Assembly: GCF_032335695.1 (NCBI RefSeq)
Contig: NZ_JACTOJ010000039.1
Span: 1 to 24,731, forward strand
Reading direction: 5' to 3'
Source: JACTOJ01 sp032335695
Lineage (GTDB): Bacteria > Bacillota > Clostridia > Clostridiales > Clostridiaceae
DNA length: 24,731 bases
The stretch's first letter is position 1. Each line of letters starts with the position of its first letter. The notes beneath the pieces are model-generated. The model made no database searches and was not told the DNA's origin. It was given only the letters and a program-made list of their open reading frames with translations. This document shows, one piece after another, positions 15,325 through 23,219 of the stretch. The translations under genes and the position numbers were made by a program.

Positions 15325-15893
15325 AAAATAAATGTATGATATGAAGAGCTGAAAGCGGAACTACAGCAATTTTGAGTTATAAATTGCAATTTAAAAACGA
15401 CACTCCTAGAATTTTAGGGGGGTACATCTTTACTCAAAATCAATATTAATGCGTATTTGTATCATCTTTCTATCAAAACACATGTGGAGACAGGAATTGC
15501 ACTACATCGGAAAGATATCTAAAAATCCTTGATTTTAGGCACTTTGAGAGGCTTTTTCAATTCTCTCAAGGAGACGAAAAGAGAAGAAAAAAGCAATTTC
15601 GGATGGAGTGAACGTGTCAGTGGTACTTGATATGGTGTCTCGGAACACATGAATTTAAAGTTCACATTTTGAATTTAAAACAATATTTTTTATCATTCAA
15701 CAGATGCCGAAAAAATCATTTACAACAGGAAGAAAGCAGGAATTTGAATACTGTTTATGTACTATTAGCTTCATGATATGGAAGGCAATAATGATTATTG
15801 GCAGGAGTACTTAGAGACAGTCTTGCCTACCTAAATAATGGAATAGAAGTGCTTATAACAAGAATATAGTGGTTTATTTACTAAATTATATAA
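15325..15893. other. Degenerate stretch without intact genes
   Basis: No intact gene or recognised element is visible in these roughly 570 bases. There is a small hairpin TTGAGAG/CTCTCAA (15544-15550 with 15563-15569) and a near-direct repeat of TGAATTTAAA around 15650-15680. Fragments of open frame occur in all frames but are interrupted by stops. It reads as decayed coding DNA between two mobile-element scars. Confidence 0.4.
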
Positions 15894-16046
15894 AATGTAT
15901 CAAGAATATTTTATTTCACTTATCATAGAGATACTTTTGTACTGTTGAAAGGATTTCTTAAAAAGACAGATAAAACGCCAAAGCTAGAACTTGAAAAAGC
16001 AAAAAGATATAGAGAAGATATTGAAAAGATGTGTGAAGACGAGTAA
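15894..16046 (+). pseudogene. C-terminal remnant of a RelE/HigB (Gp49-like) toxin
   Basis: The frame reads RIFYFTYHRDTFVLLKGFLK, then KTDKTPKLELEKAKRYRED, ending MCEDE at the stop 16044-16046. This matches the end of the phage-derived Gp49-like/HigB toxin family, whose signature is (V)LLxGFxKKTxKTPxxEIxxAKxR. About half of the protein, including the N-terminal strands, is missing, and an in-frame stop lies just upstream. No matching HigA antitoxin follows; instead a Phd antitoxin begins at 16084. Confidence 0.75.
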
Positions 16047-16083
16047 AGCAAGTATTGATTTTTCAGTTATTAAACAGGAGCTT

Positions 16084-16326
16084 ATGCAAGTTAATATTAA
16101 TAACTTAGTTTCTATATCAGAAGCTAATCAGAACTTTTCAAAGGTTGCTAGAATGGTGGATGAAAACGGTGCTGCTGTGATTCTTAAAAATAATACTCCA
16201 AGATATATTCTAATTGATTATAGTAAATTTCAACAAGATACTATTGCTGATAATGCTACAGTTGAAGAAGCAGCTAATAATATATTAAATAAGCATCTAA
16301 AAGCATTTGAGGAGCTAGCTAAATGA
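16084..16326 (+). CDS. phd: Phd/YefM-family antitoxin
   Basis: An 80-residue protein: NINNLVSISEANQNFSKVAR followed by MVDENGAAVILKNNTPRYIL is the DNA-binding Phd/YefM fold, and the acidic and helical tail (about residues 55-80) is the part that would cover a Doc toxin. I place the start at the ATG at 16084. The longer frame from 15991 runs through the toxin remnant in another frame and does not resemble the family. AGGAG (16076-16080) is closer to the ATG than usual. The stop overlaps the start of the Doc remnant (ATGA at 16323-16326), the classic translationally coupled phd-doc layout. As Doc is broken, this is probably an orphan antitoxin that can still repress its own operon. Confidence 0.8.
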   Translation: MQVNINNLVSISEANQNFSKVARMVDENGAAVILKNNTPRYILIDYSKFQQDTIADNATVEEAANNILNKHLKAFEELAK

Positions 16327-16510
16327 TCCTTCTTAGTAGTGAGCAAATACTTCAAATGCATTCCATATTAAGAATCATCCATTCTTAGATGGCAATAAAA
16401 GAATAGGAATTTTAACAATGATGGTATTTTTAGATATAAACGGAATTGCATCAGGAAAATACGATAATGAATATATGATAAAATGGATTATTGATTATAG
16501 TAATAGATAA
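16323..16510 (+). pseudogene. doc: Internally deleted Doc (death-on-curing) toxin gene
   Basis: It starts MILLSSEQILQMHS, normal for Doc, overlapping the antitoxin stop. Near 16365-16370 the sequence jumps into the Fic motif in another frame: KNHPFLDGNKRIGILTMMVF, then LDINGIASGKYDNEY, to a stop at 16508-16510. The missing middle is about 45 residues by comparison with usual Doc proteins, and the frame is shifted, so the Fic motif HPFLDGNKR, which normally phosphorylates EF-Tu, is not translated from the start codon. Confidence 0.85.
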
Positions 16511-16532
16511 TTAAATTGAATATAAGCTAACT

Positions 16533-16558
16533 AACAGGGAAGTTATCCCTGTTTTTTT
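16533..16558 (+). terminator. Rho-independent terminator after phd-doc
   Basis: AACAGGGA (16533-16540) pairs with TCCCTGTT (16546-16553) around a five-base loop and runs into seven T residues. This is a textbook terminator. Confidence 0.9.
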
Positions 16559-16714
16559 GTCCCAAAATAGAATATTGAACACGCCAAGGATAGATATACT
16601 TTTTATGTCTAATTTATTTCTATAAATCCAAAATAAATTTGCAAAATTGCCCATGCATTGATTATAATGTAGAAAATTAAGTTTATGTTTTATTATTTGA
16701 TTGCAGTTTTTTAA

Positions 16715-16981
16715 ATGGCGGAGGAAAAAGGACGTACGAAAACAGAAGTCGATGAAATCATTCGGGAGTTAGAAGAGCAACTGGAAAAACAGATAGATTT
16801 TGAGACTTTCTTTGTGAAAGCTCCACAACTGAATCCTTTGAGGGGTTTGATAAAAGGTGTTATCTGCGGTGTCCGAGTGGAAGATATTGAGGAACCAATT
16901 ATGCAGGAAATTCGCTATTTGGATAAGTTAATCGATGAGTTAGCAAAGGGAAGAGCGATGGATAAAATTTTGTGGAAATAA
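16715..16981 (+). pseudogene. Truncated DUF2200-family gene
   Basis: The 88-codon frame reads EKKGRTKxEVDEII-like at its start (EEKGRTKTEVDEIIRELEEQ), then KQIDFETFFVKAPQLNPLRG and EEPIMQEIRYLDKLIDELAK, ending MDKILWK. This matches the conserved DUF2200 family of small bacterial proteins of unknown function. Family members usually have about 20 more residues at the N-terminus (an MSFASVYPLY-type segment) and about 9-10 residues containing LTGY between EII and the LEEQLEK helix. Both are missing here. There is no ribosome binding site before the ATG, and a stop lies directly upstream. It may be translated by chance but is best read as a gene remnant. Confidence 0.7.
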
Positions 16982-17262
16982 TGATTAAATTGTATTATAG
17001 AATATTAATATTAAGTAAGGTGGTATTATTTTGTATAACAATAGAATAAAACATATAACAGCTTTGTAGTTAGTGAAGATTGTTATTATACATATAATTG
17101 TGATAGAATTAGGAGTAATGCTCCTAGTATGCCATATGGGTAAGATAGAATTTTGAGAATAGGTATAGATTAAAAAAGTATGGCTATAAAATTGAAGCCA
17201 TTAAGGAGTTATTTACTTTTTAGCAAACATAAGAATAAAATGAAAAGGAAGCGAATACTTTT
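16982..17262. other. Intergenic stretch before the MATE gene
   Basis: No gene is visible. A small hairpin (TAGGAG/CTCCTA) lies near 17110-17127. I see no convincing promoter with both boxes, although the MATE gene must be transcribed from this region or from read-through. Confidence 0.4.
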
Positions 17263-18639
17263 ATGACTTCACGAAATCGCAACATGGATATGAGCAGTGG
17301 TCCATTGTTCAAGAAAATATTTATTTTTTCATTGCCTATCATGGCAATGAATATACTGCAGCTGATGTTCAATACAGCTGATATGGTAGTTGTAGGGCAT
17401 TTTTCAGGCAGCAAGGCGCTGGCTGCGGTTGGCTCTACAGGAGCTCTTATCAATCTAATCGTCAATTTGTTTATGGGATTGTCAGTAGGAACTACCGTTA
17501 TAGTGGCGCAGGAATATGGTGCTGGTAAATCCGCTGATGTGAGTAAATCTGTCCATACTTCTATTTCTATAAGCATCATTGGCGGGCTGATTGTTATGGT
17601 AGCGGGCATAGTTCTTTGTAAGCCCTTGCTTAGCATGATGGGAACTCCAGCAGATATTATCGGACTAGCGGTATTATATATGAAAATCTATTTCATAAGC
17701 ACTCCTGCAACTATGGTGTATAATTTTGCGGCAGGTATATTGCGTGCTGCAGGGGACAGTAAGCGTCCTATGTATTATCTTTTGATTACAGGCACTTTGC
17801 ATGTTATATTTAATCTTTTCTTTGTAATTGTGCTTCACATGAACGTTGCTGGTGTGGCATGTGCTACGGTTATTTCAGAGTATCTCTCAGTAATTCTTAT
17901 TATGGTTTGTTTGTATAGGTGCGAAGGAGCTATACGGTTCGTTCCTCGGAAGCTTTGCATAGATACAAATAAACTAAAGGTTATTGTTAGAATTGGATTG
18001 CCTGCTGGAATACAAGGATTATTGTTTTCTATTTCAAATGTCTTGATCCAGTCAGCTATCAATTCCTTCGGTTCCATTATGGTTGCGGCAAGTTCTGCTG
18101 CATCCAATGTGGAAGGGTATCTGGGAAGTACAATGACTGCATATTATAACTCAGCTATCTCTTTTACTGGACAGAACATGGGGGCTAAGAAGTATGACCG
18201 AATTGATACTATTGCGAAGGTGTGCACTGTATTGATCTTTGCTACTTGGATTATCTTAGGCGGTGGGATATTGATTTTTGGAAGGCAGCTGATAAGTATA
18301 TATACATCTAGTCAGCCTGTAATTGAACTGGCAAAGCTTCGCATGAATGTTATGATGATTGCATTCTTTACCTGCGGTGTCATGAATGTATATCCAGGAA
18401 TTACTCGTGGAATGGGCTATTCAATAATGCCTATGATTTCGACACTGGTAGGTGCATGCATTATGAGAATAGTTTGGCTTGACACTATTTTTGCTTGGCA
18501 TCCTACAGAAATTACGCTTTTTGCCTGTTATCCTGTAACTTGGGCCTTAGCGGGAATTGGGCAGGTAGGTATCTTTTTTTATGCACGGCTTAAGATTCGT
18601 AAGCATCCTGCGCTGAAGTCTAAAACAGTAGGGGTGTAG
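17263..18639 (+). CDS. MATE-family multidrug efflux transporter
   Basis: A 458-residue integral membrane protein with about 12 helices arranged as two similar halves, as in the MATE (NorM/DinF) family. The first half shows FSLPIMAMNILQLMFNTADM followed by VVVGHFSG, and the family motif ILRAAGDSKRPMYYLL lies between helices 4 and 5. The second half repeats the pattern with IGLPAGIQGLLFSISNVLIQ and ITRGMGYSIMP. Such transporters export cationic drugs in exchange for Na+ or H+. The ribosome binding site (AAGGAA, 17245-17250) is weak and rather far upstream, so a start at the internal ATG 17284 is possible. The gene stands alone, closed by the hairpin at 18684-18718. Confidence 0.92.
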   Translation: MTSRNRNMDMSSGPLFKKIFIFSLPIMAMNILQLMFNTADMVVVGHFSGSKALAAVGSTGALINLIVNLFMGLSVGTTVIVAQEYGAGKSADVSKSVHTSISISIIGGLIVMVAGIVLCKPLLSMMGTPADIIGLAVLYMKIYFISTPATMVYNFAAGILRAAGDSKRPMYYLLITGTLHVIFNLFFVIVLHMNVAGVACATVISEYLSVILIMVCLYRCEGAIRFVPRKLCIDTNKLKVIVRIGLPAGIQGLLFSISNVLIQSAINSFGSIMVAASSAASNVEGYLGSTMTAYYNSAISFTGQNMGAKKYDRIDTIAKVCTVLIFATWIILGGGILIFGRQLISIYTSSQPVIELAKLRMNVMMIAFFTCGVMNVYPGITRGMGYSIMPMISTLVGACIMRIVWLDTIFAWHPTEITLFACYPVTWALAGIGQVGIFFYARLKIRKHPALKSKTVGV

Positions 18640-18683
18640 TATTTATTTTTAATTAATTTGTGTAAATGAGAAATTATGTAAAT

Positions 18684-18718
18684 AAGCCTATATCAATTAA
18701 ATAAATTGATATAGGCTT
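18684..18718. terminator. Long hairpin between convergent genes
   Basis: AAGCCTATATCAATT (18684-18698) pairs over all 15 bases with AATTGATATAGGCTT (18704-18718) around a five-base loop. It lies between the MATE gene and the convergent mannanase gene and probably ends transcripts from both sides, although T-runs are modest. Confidence 0.7.
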
Positions 18719-18805
18719 GCATTATTGTCAAATATTCTAGAAATATAACTCGTATATAAAATATAATCTAATCAAGGGGTATTTTAGTGTTTATTGTGCC
18801 GTATG

Positions 18806-20362
18806 TTAAGTACCAGAAGATGCGCTGTAAAGGTTAGAAGGCAGCTCATCTAGGGTCACTACATATGGACTGTTGTAGATGGTTTTTAGAAGCGTAGGAT
18901 CATTATAGGTTGAACTAGTAATGAAATCACCATACCAAGGGCAGAAATATAGCCACCATGCTCCTTGATTGACAATGTTCTGAATGTCTGGAATGACATC
19001 GTTTTCTGTCATAGCCACCATCTTTGTGTCGTTTGTATCGTTTACAAGTGAGAGAAAGGCTGTTGTTGCAGCGCTTGTTTTCCAAGTGTAAGGAGATCCT
19101 TCATACTTATCATATCCAACTATGTCTACGTAGTTATCTCCTGGATACCACTGAGCTGAATTTGGATAGGTGTAGAGGTTTACTTCCCATATTATATTAT
19201 GAAGACCATATTTTTGGGTCAGAGTTGTGTAAAGTAACTGCCATAGCTGCTTGTACACTTGAGCACCGGAGGAACCCCACCAGAACCATGCACCAGAACC
19301 ATCTGTGTTGTTGTTACCTTCAGCTTCATGGAAAGGTCTGAAAAGTAAAGGAACATTAGCATCCTGAAGAATTTTGAGCTGCTTTGCAAGATCGTCAATT
19401 GCAAGCATAAGGTATGCGTATTCCTTTGTTGATGTATCCAGGCAGTTGCTTGCTTTAAAGCTGGAGGTTGGCTTATAGGTACAATTTTTCCAATCTACTT
19501 TATCGCCTAGTTTATAGTTTGCAAAATCAGTTGGTATATTGATATGCCAAGATGAAGTTGCAATGCCGCCACGCTGCTTTACCCATTGAATGATACGGTT
19601 TGTTGTACCGTCTTCCCATCCGTACAGAGGATTGTAGTTCATCATGTCAAAGCCTCTGATTGCAGGATATTTGCCTGTTTTATCATGAATGTAATTAAAT
19701 TCAAGCTCTGTATCGCCGTTATTTCCTCCTCCATAAGTTTCTTGCTGTCCAGAAAGAACATGATTGCCGTAAACGCCTGTAAGATACTTTTTAAGGTTTT
19801 TTGTTTCGGTAGTTGCATTCACATCGCTTGGAGCAGAGTCAACCTTTAGTGCAGGCATTTTTGCATAGTCAAAGGTTACTGTGTCGTACAGTATAAAGCC
19901 CCAGCTTCCAGAAGAGCCAATCTCAATTTTTGCGGTACCGGCTTGAAGATAAAAATATCCAAAGCTGTAATCAGCCCAACCGCCTTTGTTTGGAATATAG
20001 AAATTGCCTTGAGATGTGCCGTTGATGCTAAGAACCTGAAGCCTAGTGTCCCCAGTGTTTCCTAAATACATCCAACATCTTGTTGAGACCTCATACATAC
20101 CGTTTTTAGGAACTGTAACGTTCAAGGTTATTGTACCTGAGTTTGCTACCCATACAAAGCCGTCACCTGAATATCCTGGATATTTAGTTCCGTAGACATT
20201 GTTAGTGACAGTAGCACCATTGCTGAGAGTACACGCTTCAGCTTCCGCCTTTACAGGTAGAGAAGAATCAGCTTTTGCTGAAGTAGCTCTGATTGCGAGA
20301 AAAGAACCTAGCAATGCAATCGTTATCAGTAGAGACAGTGCTTTGCGTATAGTTATTTTCAT
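18806..20362 (-). CDS. Secreted GH26 beta-mannanase with CBM35-like module
   Basis: A 518-residue secreted protein. Residues 1-31 are a signal peptide (MKITIRKALSLLITIALLGS, ending near TSAKA). Residues about 37-170 form a CBM35-like beta-sandwich (AEACTLSNGATV at the start, GGWADYSFGYFYLQAG in the middle) that in relatives binds mannan or galactomannan side chains. Residues about 195-505 are a GH26 catalytic barrel, which cleaves internal beta-1,4-mannosidic bonds. The acid/base is Glu346 in LLFRPFHEAEG and the likely nucleophile Glu453 in MVAMTEND. No dockerin or cell-wall anchor follows, so it should be free outside the cell. AGGGGTGAT upstream supports the start. It is divergent from the GH43 gene. 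Confidence 0.92.
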   Translation of the reverse strand: MKITIRKALSLLITIALLGSFLAIRATSAKADSSLPVKAEAEACTLSNGATVTNNVYGTKYPGYSGDGFVWVANSGTITLNVTVPKNGMYEVSTRCWMYLGNTGDTRLQVLSINGTSQGNFYIPNKGGWADYSFGYFYLQAGTAKIEIGSSGSWGFILYDTVTFDYAKMPALKVDSAPSDVNATTETKNLKKYLTGVYGNHVLSGQQETYGGGNNGDTELEFNYIHDKTGKYPAIRGFDMMNYNPLYGWEDGTTNRIIQWVKQRGGIATSSWHINIPTDFANYKLGDKVDWKNCTYKPTSSFKASNCLDTSTKEYAYLMLAIDDLAKQLKILQDANVPLLFRPFHEAEGNNNTDGSGAWFWWGSSGAQVYKQLWQLLYTTLTQKYGLHNIIWEVNLYTYPNSAQWYPGDNYVDIVGYDKYEGSPYTWKTSAATTAFLSLVNDTNDTKMVAMTENDVIPDIQNIVNQGAWWLYFCPWYGDFITSSTYNDPTLLKTIYNSPYVVTLDELPSNLYSASSGT

Positions 20363-20390
20363 AATAGATCACCCCTTAAAATAATATTTT

Positions 20391-20426
20391 TATTAATAAG
20401 TAAGTGGTACTGCTTACTTATTAATA
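20391..20426. promoter_or_regulatory. Large palindromic operator candidate of the mannanase gene
   Basis: TATTAATAAGTAAG (20391-20404) pairs perfectly over 14 bases with CTTACTTATTAATA (20413-20426) around TGGTACTG. It lies just downstream of the predicted mannanase promoter. It is either a repressor site or an RNA hairpin at the 5' end of the transcript. Confidence 0.6.
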
Positions 20427-20436
20427 TCACATACTA

Positions 20437-20465
20437 TATATAACATATTATTTATTATAATGCAA
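20437..20465 (-). promoter_or_regulatory. Probable promoter of the mannanase gene
   Basis: On the minus strand TTGCAT (20465-20460) and TATATA (20442-20437) are separated by 17 bases. The palindrome at 20391-20426 begins about ten bases further along, where transcription would start. Confidence 0.5.
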
Positions 20466-20659
20466 TAATTGAATTTATTTACAATAAGAAATATATTGAA
20501 TGTCTATATAATGCTATTTATAGTCTTAATAATTAAGGTGTTATTTGCTAATATGTTCTATAATATCATTGAAATTTTCATAAAACTGAACTTAACTGCT
20601 ATAGGAATAATCATCTTTATTATTAAGCGAGACATATTTTTAAATTGGAGGTATATGAA

Positions 20660-22156
20660 ATGAAATATAATAACCCTGTACTTAAAGGCTTTTATCCTGA
20701 TCCAAGCGTCTGCAAGGTTGATGATACTTACTACCTTGTATGCAGTACTTTTCAGTATTTTCCCGGTGTCCCCATTTTTGAAAGCAAGGATTTAATTAAT
20801 TGGAAACAAATCGGACATTGTCTCACAAGAGAAAGTCAAGTTGAGCTAAAAAAAATAAATAGTTCTGGCGGTGTATTTGCTCCAACAATAAGGTACAATG
20901 CTGGACGCTTCTACATGACTACTACTAACGATACAACTCATCAGAATTTTTATATCTGGACTGAGGACATTTATGGAGAATGGTCAGAGCCTATAGCTGT
21001 AGATCAAAGCGGTATCGATCCATCTCTATATTTTGAAAATGGGAAAAGCTATTTTATGAGCAACGGAGAAGACGATAATGGAGTTCCTGGTATAGTCCAA
21101 TGCGAAATTGATATTGCAACAGGTAAAAAGCTTACTCCTAGTAAAACAATTTGGCAAGGTTCAGGTGGACGTTATCTTGAAAGCCCACACCTGTACAAGA
21201 TAAATAATTACTACTATCTTATGGCTGCTGAGGGTGGAACTGAGTATGGACATATGGTAACCTATGCACGGGGCAATTCTCCATTTGGTCCTTTTGAAGG
21301 ATATAAGAATAACCCAGTATTAACAAATCGTAATTTGGGCGGATATGAAATACAAGGTGTAGGACATGGTGATCTTGTTCAAGATAAGGATGGGAACTGG
21401 TGGATGCTACATCTTGGATTCAGACAGATAGGAAGATGGGCAACATATCATCACCTGGGCCGTGAAGTTTTCCTTACTCCTGTCAATTTTGACAAAGATG
21501 GTTGGTTTACAGCTGGAGAGAAAGGTACAACTACCAGCACTTTTCAATTAAATAATATTCAAAATAATGTTGTTCAAACTGAAAAAAAATGTGATACATT
21601 TGAGAATACTGAGTGGAATAAAGACTGGGTTTTTCTTCGAATTCCTGAGGCTAAAAATTATAGATTTGCTGAAAATAAATTAAGTATTAAAGGGACAGAA
21701 ATTACTCTTGATAAGGCGGATTCTCCAACTTTTATCGGAATTCGTCAAAGAGATTTTAATGCTGTTATTTCCTGTGATATATGTGCTTCAGAGGGTGAGG
21801 CTGGAATTACTATATATATGGATGAGCATCATCATTATGATCTAGCAATACGAAAATGTGAAGATAGGTATGAAGCAATTGAGAGACTTAATATTGGAGA
21901 CATAAAATCCGTGGAGAAAATCATCTCTTTGAAAAATGAAAAAGTTGCCACTCTTATCATCCGAGCAGAAAATGAAAAATATAGTTTTAATGTTATAAAG
22001 GATGGCGAAGAAATCCATCTAGGCACTGCACAGACCAGATATCTATCTTCTGAAGTTGCAGGAGGATTTACTGGTGTTGTTATTGGTTTGTACGCTTATG
22101 GAGAAAATTTCAGAGATTATGCGGAATTTACTAATTTTAGATGTGAATATATTTAA
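20660..22156 (+). CDS. GH43-family glycosidase (beta-xylosidase/alpha-L-arabinofuranosidase)
   Basis: A 498-residue protein with no signal peptide, so it acts in the cytoplasm on imported oligosaccharides. The N-terminal five-bladed propeller carries the GH43 triad: general base Asp14 in GFYPDPSV, the pKa-tuning Asp120 in SGIDPSLYFENG and general acid Glu174 in RYLESPHLYK. From about residue 310 a beta-sandwich follows, as in xylosidase/arabinofuranosidase members. Exact specificity (xylose, arabinose or both) cannot be decided. The start is the ATG at 20660, with GGAGGT (20647-20652) seven bases upstream; the in-frame TTG at 20645 overlaps that site. Divergent from the GH26 gene, it fits a small hemicellulose-use locus. 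Confidence 0.9.
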   Translation: MKYNNPVLKGFYPDPSVCKVDDTYYLVCSTFQYFPGVPIFESKDLINWKQIGHCLTRESQVELKKINSSGGVFAPTIRYNAGRFYMTTTNDTTHQNFYIWTEDIYGEWSEPIAVDQSGIDPSLYFENGKSYFMSNGEDDNGVPGIVQCEIDIATGKKLTPSKTIWQGSGGRYLESPHLYKINNYYYLMAAEGGTEYGHMVTYARGNSPFGPFEGYKNNPVLTNRNLGGYEIQGVGHGDLVQDKDGNWWMLHLGFRQIGRWATYHHLGREVFLTPVNFDKDGWFTAGEKGTTTSTFQLNNIQNNVVQTEKKCDTFENTEWNKDWVFLRIPEAKNYRFAENKLSIKGTEITLDKADSPTFIGIRQRDFNAVISCDICASEGEAGITIYMDEHHHYDLAIRKCEDRYEAIERLNIGDIKSVEKIISLKNEKVATLIIRAENEKYSFNVIKDGEEIHLGTAQTRYLSSEVAGGFTGVVIGLYAYGENFRDYAEFTNFRCEYI

Positions 22157-22220
22157 AAGCTGAACTGCTATTTTACAATAAGCTTTGTTGAGGAATAGCA
22201 TTGACAATATAACATTTTTA

Positions 22221-22250
22221 AAGGGAGCTCATTAAAGGCTCCCTTAATTT
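22221..22250 (+). terminator. Terminator after the GH43 gene
   Basis: AAGGGAGC (22221-22228) pairs with GCTCCCTT (22238-22245) around a nine-base loop and is followed by AATTT. The T-run is short. Confidence 0.65.
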
Positions 22251-22317
22251 ACAGTTCAGAGATTCTATTAAGTAATATACCTATAAAATTTGTTCATAAA
22301 GCATCAATTGGCACTTG

Positions 22318-22971
22318 TTACTTTATTGCTTTAATTAATGCAGCCTTATTCCATCTTTTTTCAACAGAAATACTGTTAAATCCTGTATCGGTAAGTAGAG
22401 TGACTTCAGTATCTAGCGAAAGTGGAACATCAATATGAATAGTTCCAAAAGGCACTTGTTGCCTTTGATATATTTCTTCTGCATTATTCAGTAAGTTAAT
22501 TTCAGTAGCCTTGTCTTTACATACAGTATCACCATTTATGAAATATGCACCTACTTTTAAAGAAGCATATATTTTTTTATAAAGTTCTGTTTTTTGCTGC
22601 ATGTTAAAATGATGTAATGAATAAGTAGAAAGCACAAGGTCAAAACTATTTTCATTAAAGGGAACATCAAAATATGAGCCGCAAATTGTGTTCAATTTCA
22701 CATTTGGATATAATTCCTTTTTCTTCAACCTTTCCAACATTCCAGAGGAAATGTAAATTGCTGTAACTGTAGCTGAATATTTAATTCTTTCTATTTCTAA
22801 CCCTGTACCACATCCAAGAACCAAAATATTTTTAGGTTGTTCACAGGTACTAAGCTGTTTTTCTATTTCGTCATAGAACTCACACATTCCAAGATCTTCA
22901 TAAAAATGTCTGTCATAATCTAAAGCACATTTATTGAAGTGTAGATTCATATTTTCAACTTCAACCCCCAT
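22318..22971 (-). CDS. Class I SAM-dependent methyltransferase
   Basis: A 217-residue soluble methyltransferase with a Rossmann-like fold. Motif I, which holds S-adenosylmethionine, is NILVLGCGTGLEIERI (about residues 48-63). The later motif FDLVLSTYSLHHF (about residues 110-122) is the conserved segment before strand 5 in the Methyltransf_11/25 groups. The substrate is unknown; small-molecule methylation is most common in this type. AGGGGGGT lies upstream of the ATG at 22971. A perfect palindrome TTCCGCGGAA (23002-23011) lies in the upstream region. The gene is alone, convergent with the GH43 gene. Confidence 0.85.
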   Translation of the reverse strand: MGVEVENMNLHFNKCALDYDRHFYEDLGMCEFYDEIEKQLSTCEQPKNILVLGCGTGLEIERIKYSATVTAIYISSGMLERLKKKELYPNVKLNTICGSYFDVPFNENSFDLVLSTYSLHHFNMQQKTELYKKIYASLKVGAYFINGDTVCKDKATEINLLNNAEEIYQRQQVPFGTIHIDVPLSLDTEVTLLTDTGFNSISVEKRWNKAALIKAIK

Positions 22972-23001
22972 TATTTACCCCCCTTAGTATATAAATAAAT
23001 T

Positions 23002-23011
23002 TTCCGCGGAA
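23002..23011. promoter_or_regulatory. Palindrome upstream of the methyltransferase gene
   Basis: TTCCGCGGAA is a perfect ten-base palindrome and the only GC-rich point in a very AT-rich gap. On the minus strand it lies just behind a TTGAAT that could be a -35 box. A regulator site is possible. Confidence 0.35.
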
Positions 23012-23145
23012 TATTCAATAAATATCCATTTAATCAAGTATACAGTATATAATTAATTAAATGCAAATGTTTTACATAATTTATACGTAAATTACTTCAT
23101 TTATTTTATGGGCTTTTTCAGGGCATAGCAAAGGGTACAATTTTA

Positions 23146-23190
23146 AGGCTGCTGCGTAGCTAACAATTTTAGATAGTTGCGCAGCAGCCT
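23146..23190 (-). terminator. Terminator of the surface protein gene
   Basis: AGGCTGCTGCG (23146-23156) pairs with CGCAGCAGCCT (23180-23190), a stable 11-base G/C-rich stem about 30 bases after the stop of the minus-strand surface protein gene. The following minus-strand sequence is TTAAAATTGT. Confidence 0.7.
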
Positions 23191-23219
23191 ATTATAACAT
23201 CTACTTTTTTAAAAAGGGT

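Noticed and set aside
15991..16083. Longer N-terminus for the Phd antitoxin
   Set aside because: The extra 31 codons overlap the toxin remnant out of frame, look unlike any antitoxin, and would make the protein longer than family members.
20469..20663. Hydrophobic 64-codon + strand open frame upstream of the GH43 gene
   Set aside because: It is AT-rich sequence with Ile/Phe/Asn-biased content and no ribosome binding site, and it overlaps the GH43 ribosome binding site and start. It is probably chance.
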